A DNA stretch of 64,000 nt from contig JBFWRU010000004.1 of assembly GCA_050248735.1 (NCBI GenBank), forward strand, positions 272,940 to 336,939. The letters are read 5' to 3'. This DNA comes from JACKFE01 sp050248735 (GTDB taxonomy: Bacteria > Nitrospirota > Nitrospiria > Nitrospirales > UBA8639). Made by a program: the position numbers and the translations under genes. Shown piece after piece: positions 8,300-16,495 of this stretch; position 1 is the stretch's first letter; the number at the start of each line of letters is the position of its first letter. Under the pieces are notes generated by a model that saw only the letters and a list, made by a program, of their open reading frames with translations, was not told where the DNA came from and did not search any database.

Positions 8300-8713
8300 A
8301 TGGGAGGAAGTAATCCATATATTGAAAAGTCAGATGTCGAAACTGCAAAAAACATTTTCAAAATCACATTTATTACTCCAGGTAAACCTATTGTAATCAC
8401 AGCTGACCCATCGCAAATCCCCTATGGGGAAACCGGGTTACCGGGAAGTATATTAGATATTGCGCTTGGCCAGGGAATCGATTTGGAACATGCATGCGGT
8501 GGGGTGTGCGCCTGTTCCACCTGTCACATAATCGTAAAAGAAGGGCTGGAAACCTGCAATGAACCCACTGACGATGAAAATGATCAATTGGATGAAGCCC
8601 CAGGACTTTCACTCTTATCACGGCTTGGGTGCCAATGTGTTCCCAATGGCACTAAAGACCTAGTCATTGAAATTCCGGAATGGAATAAAAACTTAGTAAA
8701 AGAAAGCCACTGA
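8300..8713 (+). CDS. fdx: ISC-type [2Fe-2S] ferredoxin
   Basis: Adrenodoxin-type ferredoxin that supplies electrons during Fe-S assembly. The cluster ligands are Cys66, Cys72, Cys75 (C-x5-C-x2-C inside HACGGVCACSTC) and Cys111 (RLGCQC). Extra cysteines at 70, 86 and 113 are not part of the usual ligand set. The protein has 137 residues, about 25 more than E. coli Fdx, because of an N-terminal extension. ATG 8300 has a good AAAGGAG site 7 bases upstream. In E. coli fdx sits inside the operon after hscA; here it is transcribed divergently from iscR. Confidence 0.93.
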   Translation: MGGSNPYIEKSDVETAKNIFKITFITPGKPIVITADPSQIPYGETGLPGSILDIALGQGIDLEHACGGVCACSTCHIIVKEGLETCNEPTDDENDQLDEAPGLSLLSRLGCQCVPNGTKDLVIEIPEWNKNLVKESH

Positions 8714-8782
8714 TGATTTAAGTAATAAAACTCACAAAGTCATAATTCTAGATTTTAAAATTTTCATACAGAATTTGAAAAA

Positions 8783-8825
8783 TAAAAAAACAATGCCCTT
8801 TGTGAGCAATCACAAAGGGCATTGT
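8783..8825 (-). terminator. Rho-independent terminator after tRNA-Asn
   Basis: A perfect 16-base-pair stem (8790-8805 with 8810-8825, loop GCAA) is followed on the minus strand by a run of seven T residues at 8789-8783. It starts five bases after the 3' end of tRNA-Asn. fdx on the other strand points into it, but it has no U run in that direction. Confidence 0.88.
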
Positions 8826-8830
8826 ACTAT

Positions 8831-8906
8831 TGGCTCCTCGGGCAAGACTCGAACTTGCGACCAATCGGTTAACAGCCGATCGCTCTACCAACTGAGCTAC
8901 CGAGGA
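8831..8906 (-). tRNA. tRNA-Asn (anticodon GTT), CCA encoded
   Basis: A 76-base cloverleaf on the minus strand. The acceptor stem is TCCTCGG / CCGAGGA with discriminator G and an encoded CCA end. The D arm contains AGCTCAGTTGGTAGAGC, the anticodon loop CTGTTAA carries GTT on an ATCGG/CCGAT stem, and the T arm has GTTCGAGTC. It appears to be a single-gene transcript with its own terminator immediately downstream. Confidence 0.97.
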
Positions 8907-9009
8907 ACAACACGTGGAAAATTTTAAAATTATGAATTATTGTTTTAGATCATAGCTTGACAGGCTATTTTCTGCAAGATTCGGCAGGTCGTTCCTAGAA
9001 AAATAATCT

Positions 9010-9273
9010 CTAGAATTGAAAATCTGCTGAATCTTCCTCCCCTTCATCTGCCTCAGCAGCTCCCCCCTCAGACAACTTCACAAAATGGCGGGCCCAGGAC
9101 AGATAGATATTGGCACTATCTTTCATGGCGTCTGCTCCTCTAAAGAGCTTCCCTACCACTTCCGCATCACCACCGATCAATTCAATTTCCCTAGCTTTGG
9201 TTTCCAAGGAATGGTGGAAGGATTCCATCTGACTGGCTAGATCTTGAACTTGCCGCTTCAGATCTTCACTCAT
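9010..9273 (-). CDS. Small helical protein downstream of the por operon, function unknown
   Basis: An 87-residue protein that I do not recognise. It starts MSEDLKRQVQDLASQMESF and is predicted helical, with heptad-like spacing in the first 50 residues, then a segment with SWARHFVKLSEGG, and it ends in an acidic tail (ADEGEEDSADFQF). The ATG at 9273 has AAGAAGG upstream, a good ribosome-binding site. It is in the same direction as por but separated from it by a strong terminator, so it may be expressed on its own or by read-through. No catalytic motif or membrane segment is visible. Confidence 0.7.
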   Translation of the reverse strand: MSEDLKRQVQDLASQMESFHHSLETKAREIELIGGDAEVVGKLFRGADAMKDSANIYLSWARHFVKLSEGGAAEADEGEEDSADFQF

Positions 9274-9324
9274 AACCCTTCTTTCTGTTTGGGTGCTGTG
9301 TTTCTGAGAGTGACTTCTCCAAAT

Positions 9325-9373
9325 AAAAAAGCCTTCGATCCTATTAAGCGTTTAAGGATCGAAAGGCTTTTTT
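9325..9373. terminator. Strong bidirectional terminator at the end of the por operon
   Basis: GCCTT-CGATCCT at 9331-9342 pairs with AGGATCG-AAGGC at 9355-9367, with one bulged A, flanked by six A on the left and six T on the right. This is a canonical terminator in both directions. On the minus strand it begins about 12 bases after the porD stop. Confidence 0.88.
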
Positions 9374-9384
9374 ACAGGCAATAT

Positions 9385-9663
9385 TTAACCTTGATAGGCC
9401 TGTCCTAATTCAGCCGCTTCCCCAGCCTTGTCCAATAAGGATCCATCTGAATTGACTGCCACCATAGCGATAGCTTCATGTTTGGCCGCATCACAAACTA
9501 CTTTGCATAATTCGCAGCCTTTACAACGATTGATCACTACTTCAGCGATCATTTTTTCTGAGTTCAAGTCAAGGCAGTTGGCCTCCGGACAATACATAAT
9601 GCAAAGCCGACACCCTTTTTTCGCCACACATTTTTCTTCGGTCACTTGGGCAACATTATACAT
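9385..9663 (-). CDS. porD: 2-oxoacid:ferredoxin oxidoreductase delta subunit (two [4Fe-4S] ferredoxin)
   Basis: Electron-transfer subunit with two ferredoxin-like [4Fe-4S] modules. The second has the regular spacing C47-x2-C50-x2-C53-x3-C57. The first is less regular, with C12, C18, C21, C25-Pro and an extra C30. About 92 residues from ATG 9663; the open frame continues upstream to 9750 inside porG, but the MYNVAQ start has a GGAAAG site and gives the expected size. It would take electrons from the TPP-containing catalytic subunits and pass them to soluble ferredoxin, or run in reverse for CO2 fixation. Last gene before the bidirectional terminator. Confidence 0.88.
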   Translation of the reverse strand: MYNVAQVTEEKCVAKKGCRLCIMYCPEANCLDLNSEKMIAEVVINRCKGCELCKVVCDAAKHEAIAMVAVNSDGSLLDKAGEAAELGQAYQG

Positions 9664-9695
9664 CCTATATCTTTCCTTCGCTGAGGTTCCCGGTA

Positions 9696-10400
9696 TTACG
9701 CAGCAGCGGCCTCTCCGACCATCAACTCCACGTGGTTTTTCTCCGCCCATTCCGCCGCAATTTCATAGGATCGGGCTACCGTATCCAAATTCTTTTTCAA
9801 TAACATTTCTTTCTTGGCAAATTTTTTCTTAATGGCTTCGTCCAAAGTTGCCGTACCACCAGAGGCCACAAACTTCTTCCCAAATCGCTCCTGCAAGGCT
9901 AAGTCTAACGCCTCCATTGAAACACACTTGGTGATCCCGGCCACCGAACCAATCATGGTCATGTTGGTTGCCAGTTCCGTCCCGGCAACTTCCATAGCAA
10001 TGTTCGTCCCTGGAATATTAAAGACCGACACATTCAAGTCTTTGAGTCGCGTCACATCTTCATCCGATAGGAGGGGCATATCGGTATTAATAATTACCAA
10101 CCCACCTTCTTTTATCCCTGAATAGAATGGCATGGTGTAACTCTTCCCCATAGTAATGACCTGAGGATGAAACACCTGAATGACATCCGGGAACACGAGT
10201 TCGCCACGGTCGTAAATTTTTCTGAGTCCAATCCGACAATAACTTTCTGCTGGTGCCATCCGTTTTTCGGCTCCAAAAAATGGATTGGAAATAGCAAACT
10301 TTCCATCTTTGGATGCGGCCATGGCCATAACATGGGCAGCGGTCACCGCACCCTGCCCTCCAAGTCCTGACATTCGGATATTGATTCGACGTAAAATCAT
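9696..10400 (-). CDS. porG: 2-oxoacid:ferredoxin oxidoreductase gamma subunit
   Basis: Gamma-domain protein of the POR/OFOR family, 234 residues. It opens with the family pattern RMSGLGGQGAVTAAHVMA and includes FFGAEKRMAPAES and a long helical C-terminus rich in lysine and alanine. The gamma domain contributes to CoA binding and holds the catalytic core together. It lies 32 bases after porB and 32 bases before porD. In five-subunit enzymes of Hydrogenobacter and Nitrospira type, gamma is a separate chain, as here. Confidence 0.9.
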   Translation of the reverse strand: MILRRINIRMSGLGGQGAVTAAHVMAMAASKDGKFAISNPFFGAEKRMAPAESYCRIGLRKIYDRGELVFPDVIQVFHPQVITMGKSYTMPFYSGIKEGGLVIINTDMPLLSDEDVTRLKDLNVSVFNIPGTNIAMEVAGTELATNMTMIGSVAGITKCVSMEALDLALQERFGKKFVASGGTATLDEAIKKKFAKKEMLLKKNLDTVARSYEIAAEWAEKNHVELMVGEAAAA

Positions 10401-10432
10401 ATGGATAGCTCCTCCCTCACATATCCCGCCAA

Positions 10433-11341
10433 TTATGCCGTTTGGCCGGCGAGTTGCTTTTTGGCCTCGGCCTTTCTTTCTTTTTCCTTCGCTGCCAACT
10501 CAGCCAATAATTCCTTGGCCGGTTCGCTCACATACTCTTTATAAGCAAACCGTTCCGTCGGCTTTTCAGAATCCCGCATTTCTTGCAGACCTTCCATGCT
10601 ATTTTTCCCAATCTCCAAGATACAGGGTGTATAGAGCTGGAGATATGTAGGCCCAATTTCTCGTGCAATATGAATAGCATTTTTAATGACTTTTTCGACC
10701 AAATTCGGTTTGCTGACGGTGCAATTCACCACATAATGGCATCCGGATTCTCTCGCGATTTCCGGAAGACGTACTTTTTCAAAAGTCTTTCCTACGGGCG
10801 CCATCTTGGCCACAAATCCTTTTTGCATCAAGCCGCTTTCCTGACCACCAGTATTGGCATATAACTCATTATCAAAACAAATGGTGGTAAATTTCTCTTG
10901 CCGGAACCAGGCTTGCAAAGTCATGTCCAATCCAATATCCACCGTGGCGCCATCACCGGCCAACACCACAACATCTTTAACTTGATTAGGAAACCTCACC
11001 GACAAAGCCCGCTTCAACCCGGAGGCAATGGCATTTTGGTTACCAAAGAGAGAGTGAATATTGTGAACAGCCACATGGGGGAATACCAAACTGGTACATC
11101 CTGTAGAACCTACCATGACCGTGTCTTCTGGGTTCGGCAAGGATGCGAGGATATAGCGGAAAGCCATGGACTCTGGACATCCGGCGCAAAGAGAATGTTC
11201 TTCAATCAGTTCCTTGGCATTCCCGATATCTTTCCAGCCTCGTTGTTCATTCCCATAGGTAGCACGCTTGACCAAATCCTGGTACTCAGCAGGCATAATA
11301 TCAAACAACTCTTCTGCGATCTTTATCCGTTCTTTACTCAT
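10433..11341 (-). CDS. porB: 2-oxoacid:ferredoxin oxidoreductase beta subunit (TPP binding)
   Basis: Catalytic TPP-binding subunit of 302 residues. Cys52 and Cys55 (CAGCPES) begin the ligand set of the proximal [4Fe-4S] cluster. The TPP/Mg signature runs from Gly129-Asp-Gly (GDGATVDIG) to DNELYANTGGQ about 30 residues later. A lysine- and alanine-rich C-terminal tail of about 30 residues is less conserved. With PorA it interconverts pyruvate plus CoA with acetyl-CoA plus CO2. The sequence alone does not tell pyruvate from 2-oxoglutarate as substrate. Confidence 0.93.
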   Translation of the reverse strand: MSKERIKIAEELFDIMPAEYQDLVKRATYGNEQRGWKDIGNAKELIEEHSLCAGCPESMAFRYILASLPNPEDTVMVGSTGCTSLVFPHVAVHNIHSLFGNQNAIASGLKRALSVRFPNQVKDVVVLAGDGATVDIGLDMTLQAWFRQEKFTTICFDNELYANTGGQESGLMQKGFVAKMAPVGKTFEKVRLPEIARESGCHYVVNCTVSKPNLVEKVIKNAIHIAREIGPTYLQLYTPCILEIGKNSMEGLQEMRDSEKPTERFAYKEYVSEPAKELLAELAAKEKERKAEAKKQLAGQTA

Positions 11342-11397
11342 TTGTCCGTCTCCTTTATTCGTTTTCTATACAAGAACTTTATCTTCTAAACCTTGCC

Positions 11398-12609
11398 TCA
11401 ACCTCCACGTCCAGCCAGGGACGGGGCCTTGATCCCTAACACCGTTTTAATTTCCGCAGCGATAATTTCAGGCGGCATCGTCATTCCACCACACACGTGT
11501 GGTCCTGCATGAACCCGTTCATTATTCGGAATAGTTGCGCTCACTTCCCGAGCTAACCATCCAATCACATTAAATTCAGGAACAATGATATGTTTCGCAT
11601 GTTTAGTGGCTTCCCTGATCTCGTCTCCAGGCCATGGTCGAAGGGTTTTCACTTTTACCAACCCAACATGAATACCTTCCTCTTCCAACAATGCAATGGC
11701 TTCTCGGCTTTGAGAAACCGCCGTTCCCGAGGCCACCACAATAATATCCGCATTCGTATTTTCGGTATCAATCAACCCATCCAACCACCGGATGGAATGT
11801 TTACGAGAACGCTCCACCGCCGCCCAAACTTCCTGTTGCCAACTCGCATGTGTGGCGTAACTAATATAGTTGCTTTTCATCACAAAGGGATCCCTCATCA
11901 TTCGAACCGGAGGACATTCCATATCCATACATGGAACGGGTGACCGGTAAGGATCATACGGTGGCAGGCACATATCAGCGGGTGTCAAATCAACCATATC
12001 TTTTGTATGAGTCACAAAGAATCCATCACAGCATAGGGCCAACGGCAAATGGACATCGGGTTCCTCCGATACCATATATCCCTTGAGGATCCAGTCATAG
12101 AAATCCTGCGCCGTCTCGGCATGCCACACCAACATACCGGTTTGCATTAAGTAAGAAATCTCCAGAGTATCCGGCTGAATGGAAAGTGGAGAATTGATCC
12201 CTCGGCAGGTCACAATCATTTGAATGGGCAGCCGAGCTCCTGCCCACATTGGGAAATTCTCCATAGCCCGCATCGTCCCAGGTCCTGCAGTGGTGGTAAA
12301 AACCCTGGCCCCACCAAAAGCCGCCCCAGCACATTGAGACATGACGGCAAATTCACTTTCGCCTCTGAAATAATCGCCAATGTAGCCTTCGGCAAATAGC
12401 TCTCCGCAGAGCGCAGCCGCTTCACTTTGAGGGGTAATAGGATACGCAACCATCATATCGCAGGAAGCTCGACGCACCGCCTCCTTAATAACCTCACTCC
12501 CCGTAAAAAACGACGGCGTACGTTCCGCCTCATTCATCATTTTCCAAGGATCTGCGTATACCTGCCCTTTTTTGTTTTTCTGTCCGATTGGAGAAGGTTG
12601 TCCGGCCAT
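11398..12609 (-). CDS. porA: 2-oxoacid:ferredoxin oxidoreductase alpha subunit
   Basis: Alpha subunit, 403 residues, with the N-terminal pyrimidine-binding TPP domain (TGSEVIKEAVRRASCDMMVAY then PITPQSE) and the SQCAGAAFGGARVFTTTAGPG segment. The C-terminal transketolase-like domain includes DIIVVASGTAVSQSREAI. It shapes the substrate and TPP pocket together with PorB. It lies between porE and porB on the same transcript; the gaps are 128 and 56 bases. An AGGAGGTCACAC-type ribosome-binding site precedes ATG 12609. Confidence 0.92.
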   Translation of the reverse strand: MAGQPSPIGQKNKKGQVYADPWKMMNEAERTPSFFTGSEVIKEAVRRASCDMMVAYPITPQSEAAALCGELFAEGYIGDYFRGESEFAVMSQCAGAAFGGARVFTTTAGPGTMRAMENFPMWAGARLPIQMIVTCRGINSPLSIQPDTLEISYLMQTGMLVWHAETAQDFYDWILKGYMVSEEPDVHLPLALCCDGFFVTHTKDMVDLTPADMCLPPYDPYRSPVPCMDMECPPVRMMRDPFVMKSNYISYATHASWQQEVWAAVERSRKHSIRWLDGLIDTENTNADIIVVASGTAVSQSREAIALLEEEGIHVGLVKVKTLRPWPGDEIREATKHAKHIIVPEFNVIGWLAREVSATIPNNERVHAGPHVCGGMTMPPEIIAAEIKTVLGIKAPSLAGRGG

Positions 12610-12737
12610 GTGTGACCTCCTTTGTATTAACTGCAGTGGGAAATTTCCGCTATTGCTGATGATCTAAATGAAAATACTACTCGTTTTTTTCCGGTAAGTT
12701 CCTAGCAGCTTACCACAACTTTATACTTCCGACCTGA

Positions 12738-13349
12738 CTAGGCTGGAGGTTCTACCGATCCTTTTAACTTTTTCACCCAATCAGCTAACCGTAAAATCTT
12801 GTCGGCTGTGGCATCACGAAAGGAAAGCATCGCATCTTCATGGCCGGCCTGTGCGCACATGGCAATGGTGTAGCAATTCGTTCCACCACGGATGATTTTC
12901 AAGGAAAGATTGGCTTGATGGCAATGCACTCCGACAAACATGCAGGCATCAATTTTATTATGCCAAATCGTTAAATTTGGATGATTAGGATTGATTTCAA
13001 TTTCCGGGTTAATTTTGGGATATTTCGGCCGGTAATCCGGCATGGGAATCAACATGGCATGCTGGGAAGGAGTCACACTTTCTTTGATGGTTTCATATAA
13101 ATGCCTAATGGCCTTGGCTTTATGAGCCGCCTTTTCATTCCAGGCCCATAAAACTAAGGGACCAGGGAAGATGGTAGGGACCTTGGCAGAAAGGAATTGT
13201 CTGGCAGCCTGTTCCATCGCTTCATCTTCCGTGACAATGGCGCCATGAATATGAGCTTGGCCAGGATCCGGCAAGCGAATTCCCATACTGGCAGCAGATG
13301 GGGGCAAAAAGTGCTCTGGACCTGGTAATACCTTATACGACGTTGGCAT
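12738..13349 (-). CDS. porE: Fifth (epsilon) subunit of the five-subunit 2-oxoacid:ferredoxin oxidoreductase
   Basis: A 203-residue protein at the 5' end of the por operon. It has no Fe-S or TPP motif. Its position and the sequence following the pattern HNKIDACMFVGVHCHQANLSLKIIRGG fit the PorE/ForE subunit, distantly related to the CO dehydrogenase/acetyl-CoA synthase epsilon subunit, that marks the five-subunit oxidoreductases of Hydrogenobacter and Nitrospira used in the reductive TCA cycle. Its exact role is not known; a structural or oxygen-protection role has been discussed for this enzyme class. The identification rests on context and on recalled family similarity. Confidence 0.75.
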   Translation of the reverse strand: MPTSYKVLPGPEHFLPPSAASMGIRLPDPGQAHIHGAIVTEDEAMEQAARQFLSAKVPTIFPGPLVLWAWNEKAAHKAKAIRHLYETIKESVTPSQHAMLIPMPDYRPKYPKINPEIEINPNHPNLTIWHNKIDACMFVGVHCHQANLSLKIIRGGTNCYTIAMCAQAGHEDAMLSFRDATADKILRLADWVKKLKGSVEPPA

Positions 13350-13649
13350 TGGATTCAGCGTCTCCCCTTATTGCAAAAATGGACACAGAAAACCGGATTA
13401 ATTCATTTATGACACTCTAGAAAGGTGAGGAAGAAATCTCAAGATCAAAAAAGACCCAACAGGCAAGAATCTTAGCCTTTTTGGGCAGAAAATTATGAGC
13501 CTTTGGACCCATGCGTTTTTACTGCAACGGTAATGAGCCAGTATAAGAAGGTACTATAAACATTGTCAATTCAATAGTTTGCGAGATTAACGGCCTTTTT
13601 ACTTAGGTCTGGCTATACTCAATTTCATGAAATTGTGAACCGTAGGGCC
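13350..13649. other. Intergenic region upstream of porE
   Basis: About 300 bases without a gene. It contains the terminator at 13447-13485 for the gene above it and must contain the por operon promoter, but no convincing -10/-35 pair could be picked by eye. Confidence 0.5.
13447..13485 (-). terminator. Rho-independent terminator
   Basis: On the minus strand CCCAA...AGGC type arms at 13485-13475 and 13464-13455 pair with a small internal loop and an inner AGA/TCT extension, followed by six T residues. It would end the transcript of the unknown membrane protein gene upstream at 13650-14138. Confidence 0.6.
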
Positions 13650-14138
13650 TCAGCGTGCCCGTACTTGAACAATTTCATAATGCCAAGTGGCCTTACCTTG
13701 TATTTTTGGTACTGTAGAAAAAGGAATGGTTTTCTGGAAATCCCTCGCTTGCCCCTCCGGGACTTCCAGGGACAACTCTGCTCGTTCCTGGCCGATTAGT
13801 TCACATTCTGACGTATTGATCCCATGGCAGTCCTCAAGAGTCACCTGGAGAATGGCCGAGGTAATAGCAAATTGTTGTGAGTCATTTTGAAGTCGCCCAT
13901 TCACAACAAAAGACCGAGAATTCAACCCCGGTCGAATTTTCATATGAGACAATTGGACCTCGGAAAAAGATATTCGATGCAATTCCAAATCACGTTCTTG
14001 AGTATCCTGCCAAATAACGAATCCAAGGCCGATGATAATCCCGACACAAATAATGCCCAGGGCCAAGCGAAACCGTGGGTACCATACAGCAACTCCAACA
14101 ATGATCACGAAAATTAGGAAAAGAAGGGGTTGAATCAT
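13650..14138 (-). CDS. Membrane-anchored protein of unknown function
   Basis: About 162 residues from ATG 14138; an upstream TTG at 14177 would add 13. Two adjacent hydrophobic segments (LLFLIFVIIVGVAVWY and LALGIICVGIIIGLGFVIW) form a hairpin or two membrane helices. A soluble domain of about 110 residues, probably beta-rich, follows (VNGRLQNDSQQFAITSAILQ). It resembles the general form of DUF2393-type proteins, but I cannot confirm that. Divergent from cysQ, with a terminator downstream, so probably monocistronic. Confidence 0.7.
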   Translation of the reverse strand: MIQPLLFLIFVIIVGVAVWYPRFRLALGIICVGIIIGLGFVIWQDTQERDLELHRISFSEVQLSHMKIRPGLNSRSFVVNGRLQNDSQQFAITSAILQVTLEDCHGINTSECELIGQERAELSLEVPEGQARDFQKTIPFSTVPKIQGKATWHYEIVQVRAR

Positions 14139-14248
14139 ATTATTGCAATCGAAGCTCTTAACCTTCGTAAAAAGCAATCACCCAATACTCAAATTGCCTG
14201 TCCGAGATTAACCACCTATACTTTGACTTTTTCCCATAAGGGGTGACG

Positions 14249-15076
14249 ATGATGCCAGATTTTTCAAATGAAATTGAAGTTGCGTCAAAATTGGCTTTAA
14301 AAGCCGGTAAGTCCATACTACAGGTTTATGAACAAGATTTCTCCATTACTTATAAAAACCCCAATGATCCGGTCACTGATGCAGACCACCAGGCCAACAC
14401 CATAATTGTTGAGGGCCTTCAGGAACTGTTTCCCCATGATACCGTTGTTGCGGAGGAAAGCCCGCTTCCAAAATCCTCCACTCTGTCTGGAAGAGTGTGG
14501 TATGTAGATCCGCTCGATGGCACAAAAGAATTCATTGGTAAAAATGGAGAATTTTCTATCATGATCGGTCTGACCGTCGATGGGACATCGCAATGCGGAG
14601 TCGTCTACAGGCCAACGAAAGGTCAATTGTTTTGGGGCATCAGCAGCCAAACGGCTTGGAAAGAAGAAAATGGTAACCGGACACGTTTGACTGCCGCTCA
14701 TGCCCAAGACCTGGAAAATTTATCACTGGTGGCTTCCCGATCACACCGGTCATCTGCCCTAGATCACATCAAACAGACCCTCAACATTCATCGTGAGCAA
14801 CGGATGGGAAGTGTCGGATTGAAAATTGCTTGTATCGCCCAAGGGGGCGCGGACTTTTATACCGAACCCGGCCCCTATACCCGTTCATGGGATGCCTGTG
14901 CTCCCGAAGCCATTTTACGGGGAGCAGGAGGAAAATTCACTGATGTTCACGGGAAACCCATTCAATATGGTGCCCATGATTTTCGAAATATTCATGGCAT
15001 CGTGGCCACGACGGAAGATTGTCATGAACAGGTCATCAAGGCCGTTGCCCCCCTGTGCTCATGCCATAAAAGTTGA
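14249..15076 (+). CDS. cysQ: 3'(2'),5'-bisphosphate nucleotidase, CysQ type
   Basis: Inositol-monophosphatase superfamily enzyme. Metal-binding motifs are present: DPVTDAD near the N-terminus, AEES, DPLDGT at about residues 87-92, and WDACAPEAIL near the C-terminus. DPLDGTKEFI is typical of CysQ, which removes the 3'-phosphate of PAP formed during sulfate assimilation. 276 residues, normal length. GTG 14243 is directly preceded by AAGGGG, so the ATG at 14249 or 14252 is better placed. A role as inositol phosphatase is less likely but not excluded. Confidence 0.87.
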   Translation: MMPDFSNEIEVASKLALKAGKSILQVYEQDFSITYKNPNDPVTDADHQANTIIVEGLQELFPHDTVVAEESPLPKSSTLSGRVWYVDPLDGTKEFIGKNGEFSIMIGLTVDGTSQCGVVYRPTKGQLFWGISSQTAWKEENGNRTRLTAAHAQDLENLSLVASRSHRSSALDHIKQTLNIHREQRMGSVGLKIACIAQGGADFYTEPGPYTRSWDACAPEAILRGAGGKFTDVHGKPIQYGAHDFRNIHGIVATTEDCHEQVIKAVAPLCSCHKS

Positions 15077-15178
15077 CACTCCTTTCCTTCGATTTTTAGA
15101 ATTGGCATCTTACCCCTGAAAATCCTGAGTTCGATTGCTTTTCCTTCCACATTTAGTTGAAAGCACATTTATTCATTT

Positions 15179-16495
15179 ATGAGACATGACTTGATCATCA
15201 TCGGGGGCGGCCTCGCGGGGTCTGAAGCCGCATGGCAAGCCGCCAATCACGGGGCGAAAGTCACATTGTATGAAATGCGTCCCAAGCAGGAAACAGCCGC
15301 TCACAAGACTGACCGACTAGCCGAAATCGTGTGCTCCAACTCATTGGGCTCCAATGACCCAACCAGCGCACCGGGCATGCTCAAAGAGGAAATGCGGCAA
15401 TTGGGTTCGCTCATCATCAAAATTGCTGATGAAGTCCGGGTCCCAGCGGGAATGGCTTTGGCCGTCGACCGGGAACTGTTTTCCCAACAAATCACCCAAT
15501 CCCTTGCGGAACATCCCAATGTTCGAATTTTGCGTGAAGAAATCCATGACATCCCGAAAGATGCCTTCTGTATTATTGCCACCGGCCCTTTAACGTCTCC
15601 CAAACTGTCGGAAGCCATCATCCAACTCACGCAATCAAAACATTTGTATTTTTTTGATGCCATTTCACCCATCGTGGATACCGACTCCCTGGACATGGAG
15701 AAAATCTTCCGGGCCTCGCGCTATGGAAAGGGCACGGCTGACTATTTGAATTGTCCTATGGATCGTCCGGCGTACGATCAGTTTTTCGATGCATTAATAC
15801 AGGCCGAACGTGTTTACCCCAAGGATTTCGAAAATATCCCGTATTTCGAAGGTTGCCTTCCGATTGAAGTGATGGCCGACCGCGGGCCTCAGACCCTACT
15901 CTTTGGCCCACTGAAACCCGTGGGGTTAGAGGATCCTAGGACCGGGGTGCGTCCATACGCCGTTCTGCAATTGCGACCCGAGAACCACCATGAATCCTGT
16001 TACAATTTAGTGGGGTTTCAAACCAAACTGACCTACTCGGAACAAAAAAGAGTCTTTCGCTTAATTCCCGGGCTCGAGCAGGCTGAATTTCTTCGGTATG
16101 GCAGCATCCATCGGAACACCTTTATCAATGCCCCGACCCTACTCACCAAGACTCTTCAAATGAAAACTCGCCCCTCGGTCATGTTTGCGGGACAACTGGT
16201 CGGAGTGGAAGGATATGTGGAGGCCGCCGCCAGCGGAGGATTGGCCGGGCTGAATGCGGCAAGGTTGCTCTCAAACCGTCCATCTGTGTCCCCCCCACCT
16301 ACAACCGCTCATGGGGCATTGCTTCAATACATTACAGCCAGCGACCCCAAACATTTTCAACCGATCAACACTAACTTTGGGTTGTTTCCACCTTTGGACA
16401 CACCGATTCGGGACAAACACAAAAAGCGCCAAATGATTCAGGAACGGGCCCAAAATGACTTTCAGACATGGATGACGCAATCCGGGCTTTCCTAA
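15179..16495 (+). CDS. trmFO: TrmFO, folate- and FAD-dependent tRNA (uracil-5-)-methyltransferase
   Basis: Flavoprotein that makes 5-methyluridine at position 54 of tRNA with methylenetetrahydrofolate. FAD-binding motif GGGLAGSEAAW lies at residues 9-19, followed by the typical YEMRP and the VCSNSLGSNDP segment. The C-terminal GQLVGVEGYVEAAASG signature is also present. 438 residues, full length. It starts an operon-like run; the xerC ORF overlaps its 3' end by 28 bases. The order trmFO-xerC-hslV-hslU is also known from Bacillus (gid-codV-clpQ-clpY). Confidence 0.95.
   Translation: MRHDLIIIGGGLAGSEAAWQAANHGAKVTLYEMRPKQETAAHKTDRLAEIVCSNSLGSNDPTSAPGMLKEEMRQLGSLIIKIADEVRVPAGMALAVDRELFSQQITQSLAEHPNVRILREEIHDIPKDAFCIIATGPLTSPKLSEAIIQLTQSKHLYFFDAISPIVDTDSLDMEKIFRASRYGKGTADYLNCPMDRPAYDQFFDALIQAERVYPKDFENIPYFEGCLPIEVMADRGPQTLLFGPLKPVGLEDPRTGVRPYAVLQLRPENHHESCYNLVGFQTKLTYSEQKRVFRLIPGLEQAEFLRYGSIHRNTFINAPTLLTKTLQMKTRPSVMFAGQLVGVEGYVEAAASGGLAGLNAARLLSNRPSVSPPPTTAHGALLQYITASDPKHFQPINTNFGLFPPLDTPIRDKHKKRQMIQERAQNDFQTWMTQSGLS

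Noticed and set aside
12660..12720. Inverted repeat GGTAAG/CTTACC between porE and porA as a terminator
   Set aside because: Short stem, no U run on the minus strand, and the genes on both sides belong to one enzyme complex.
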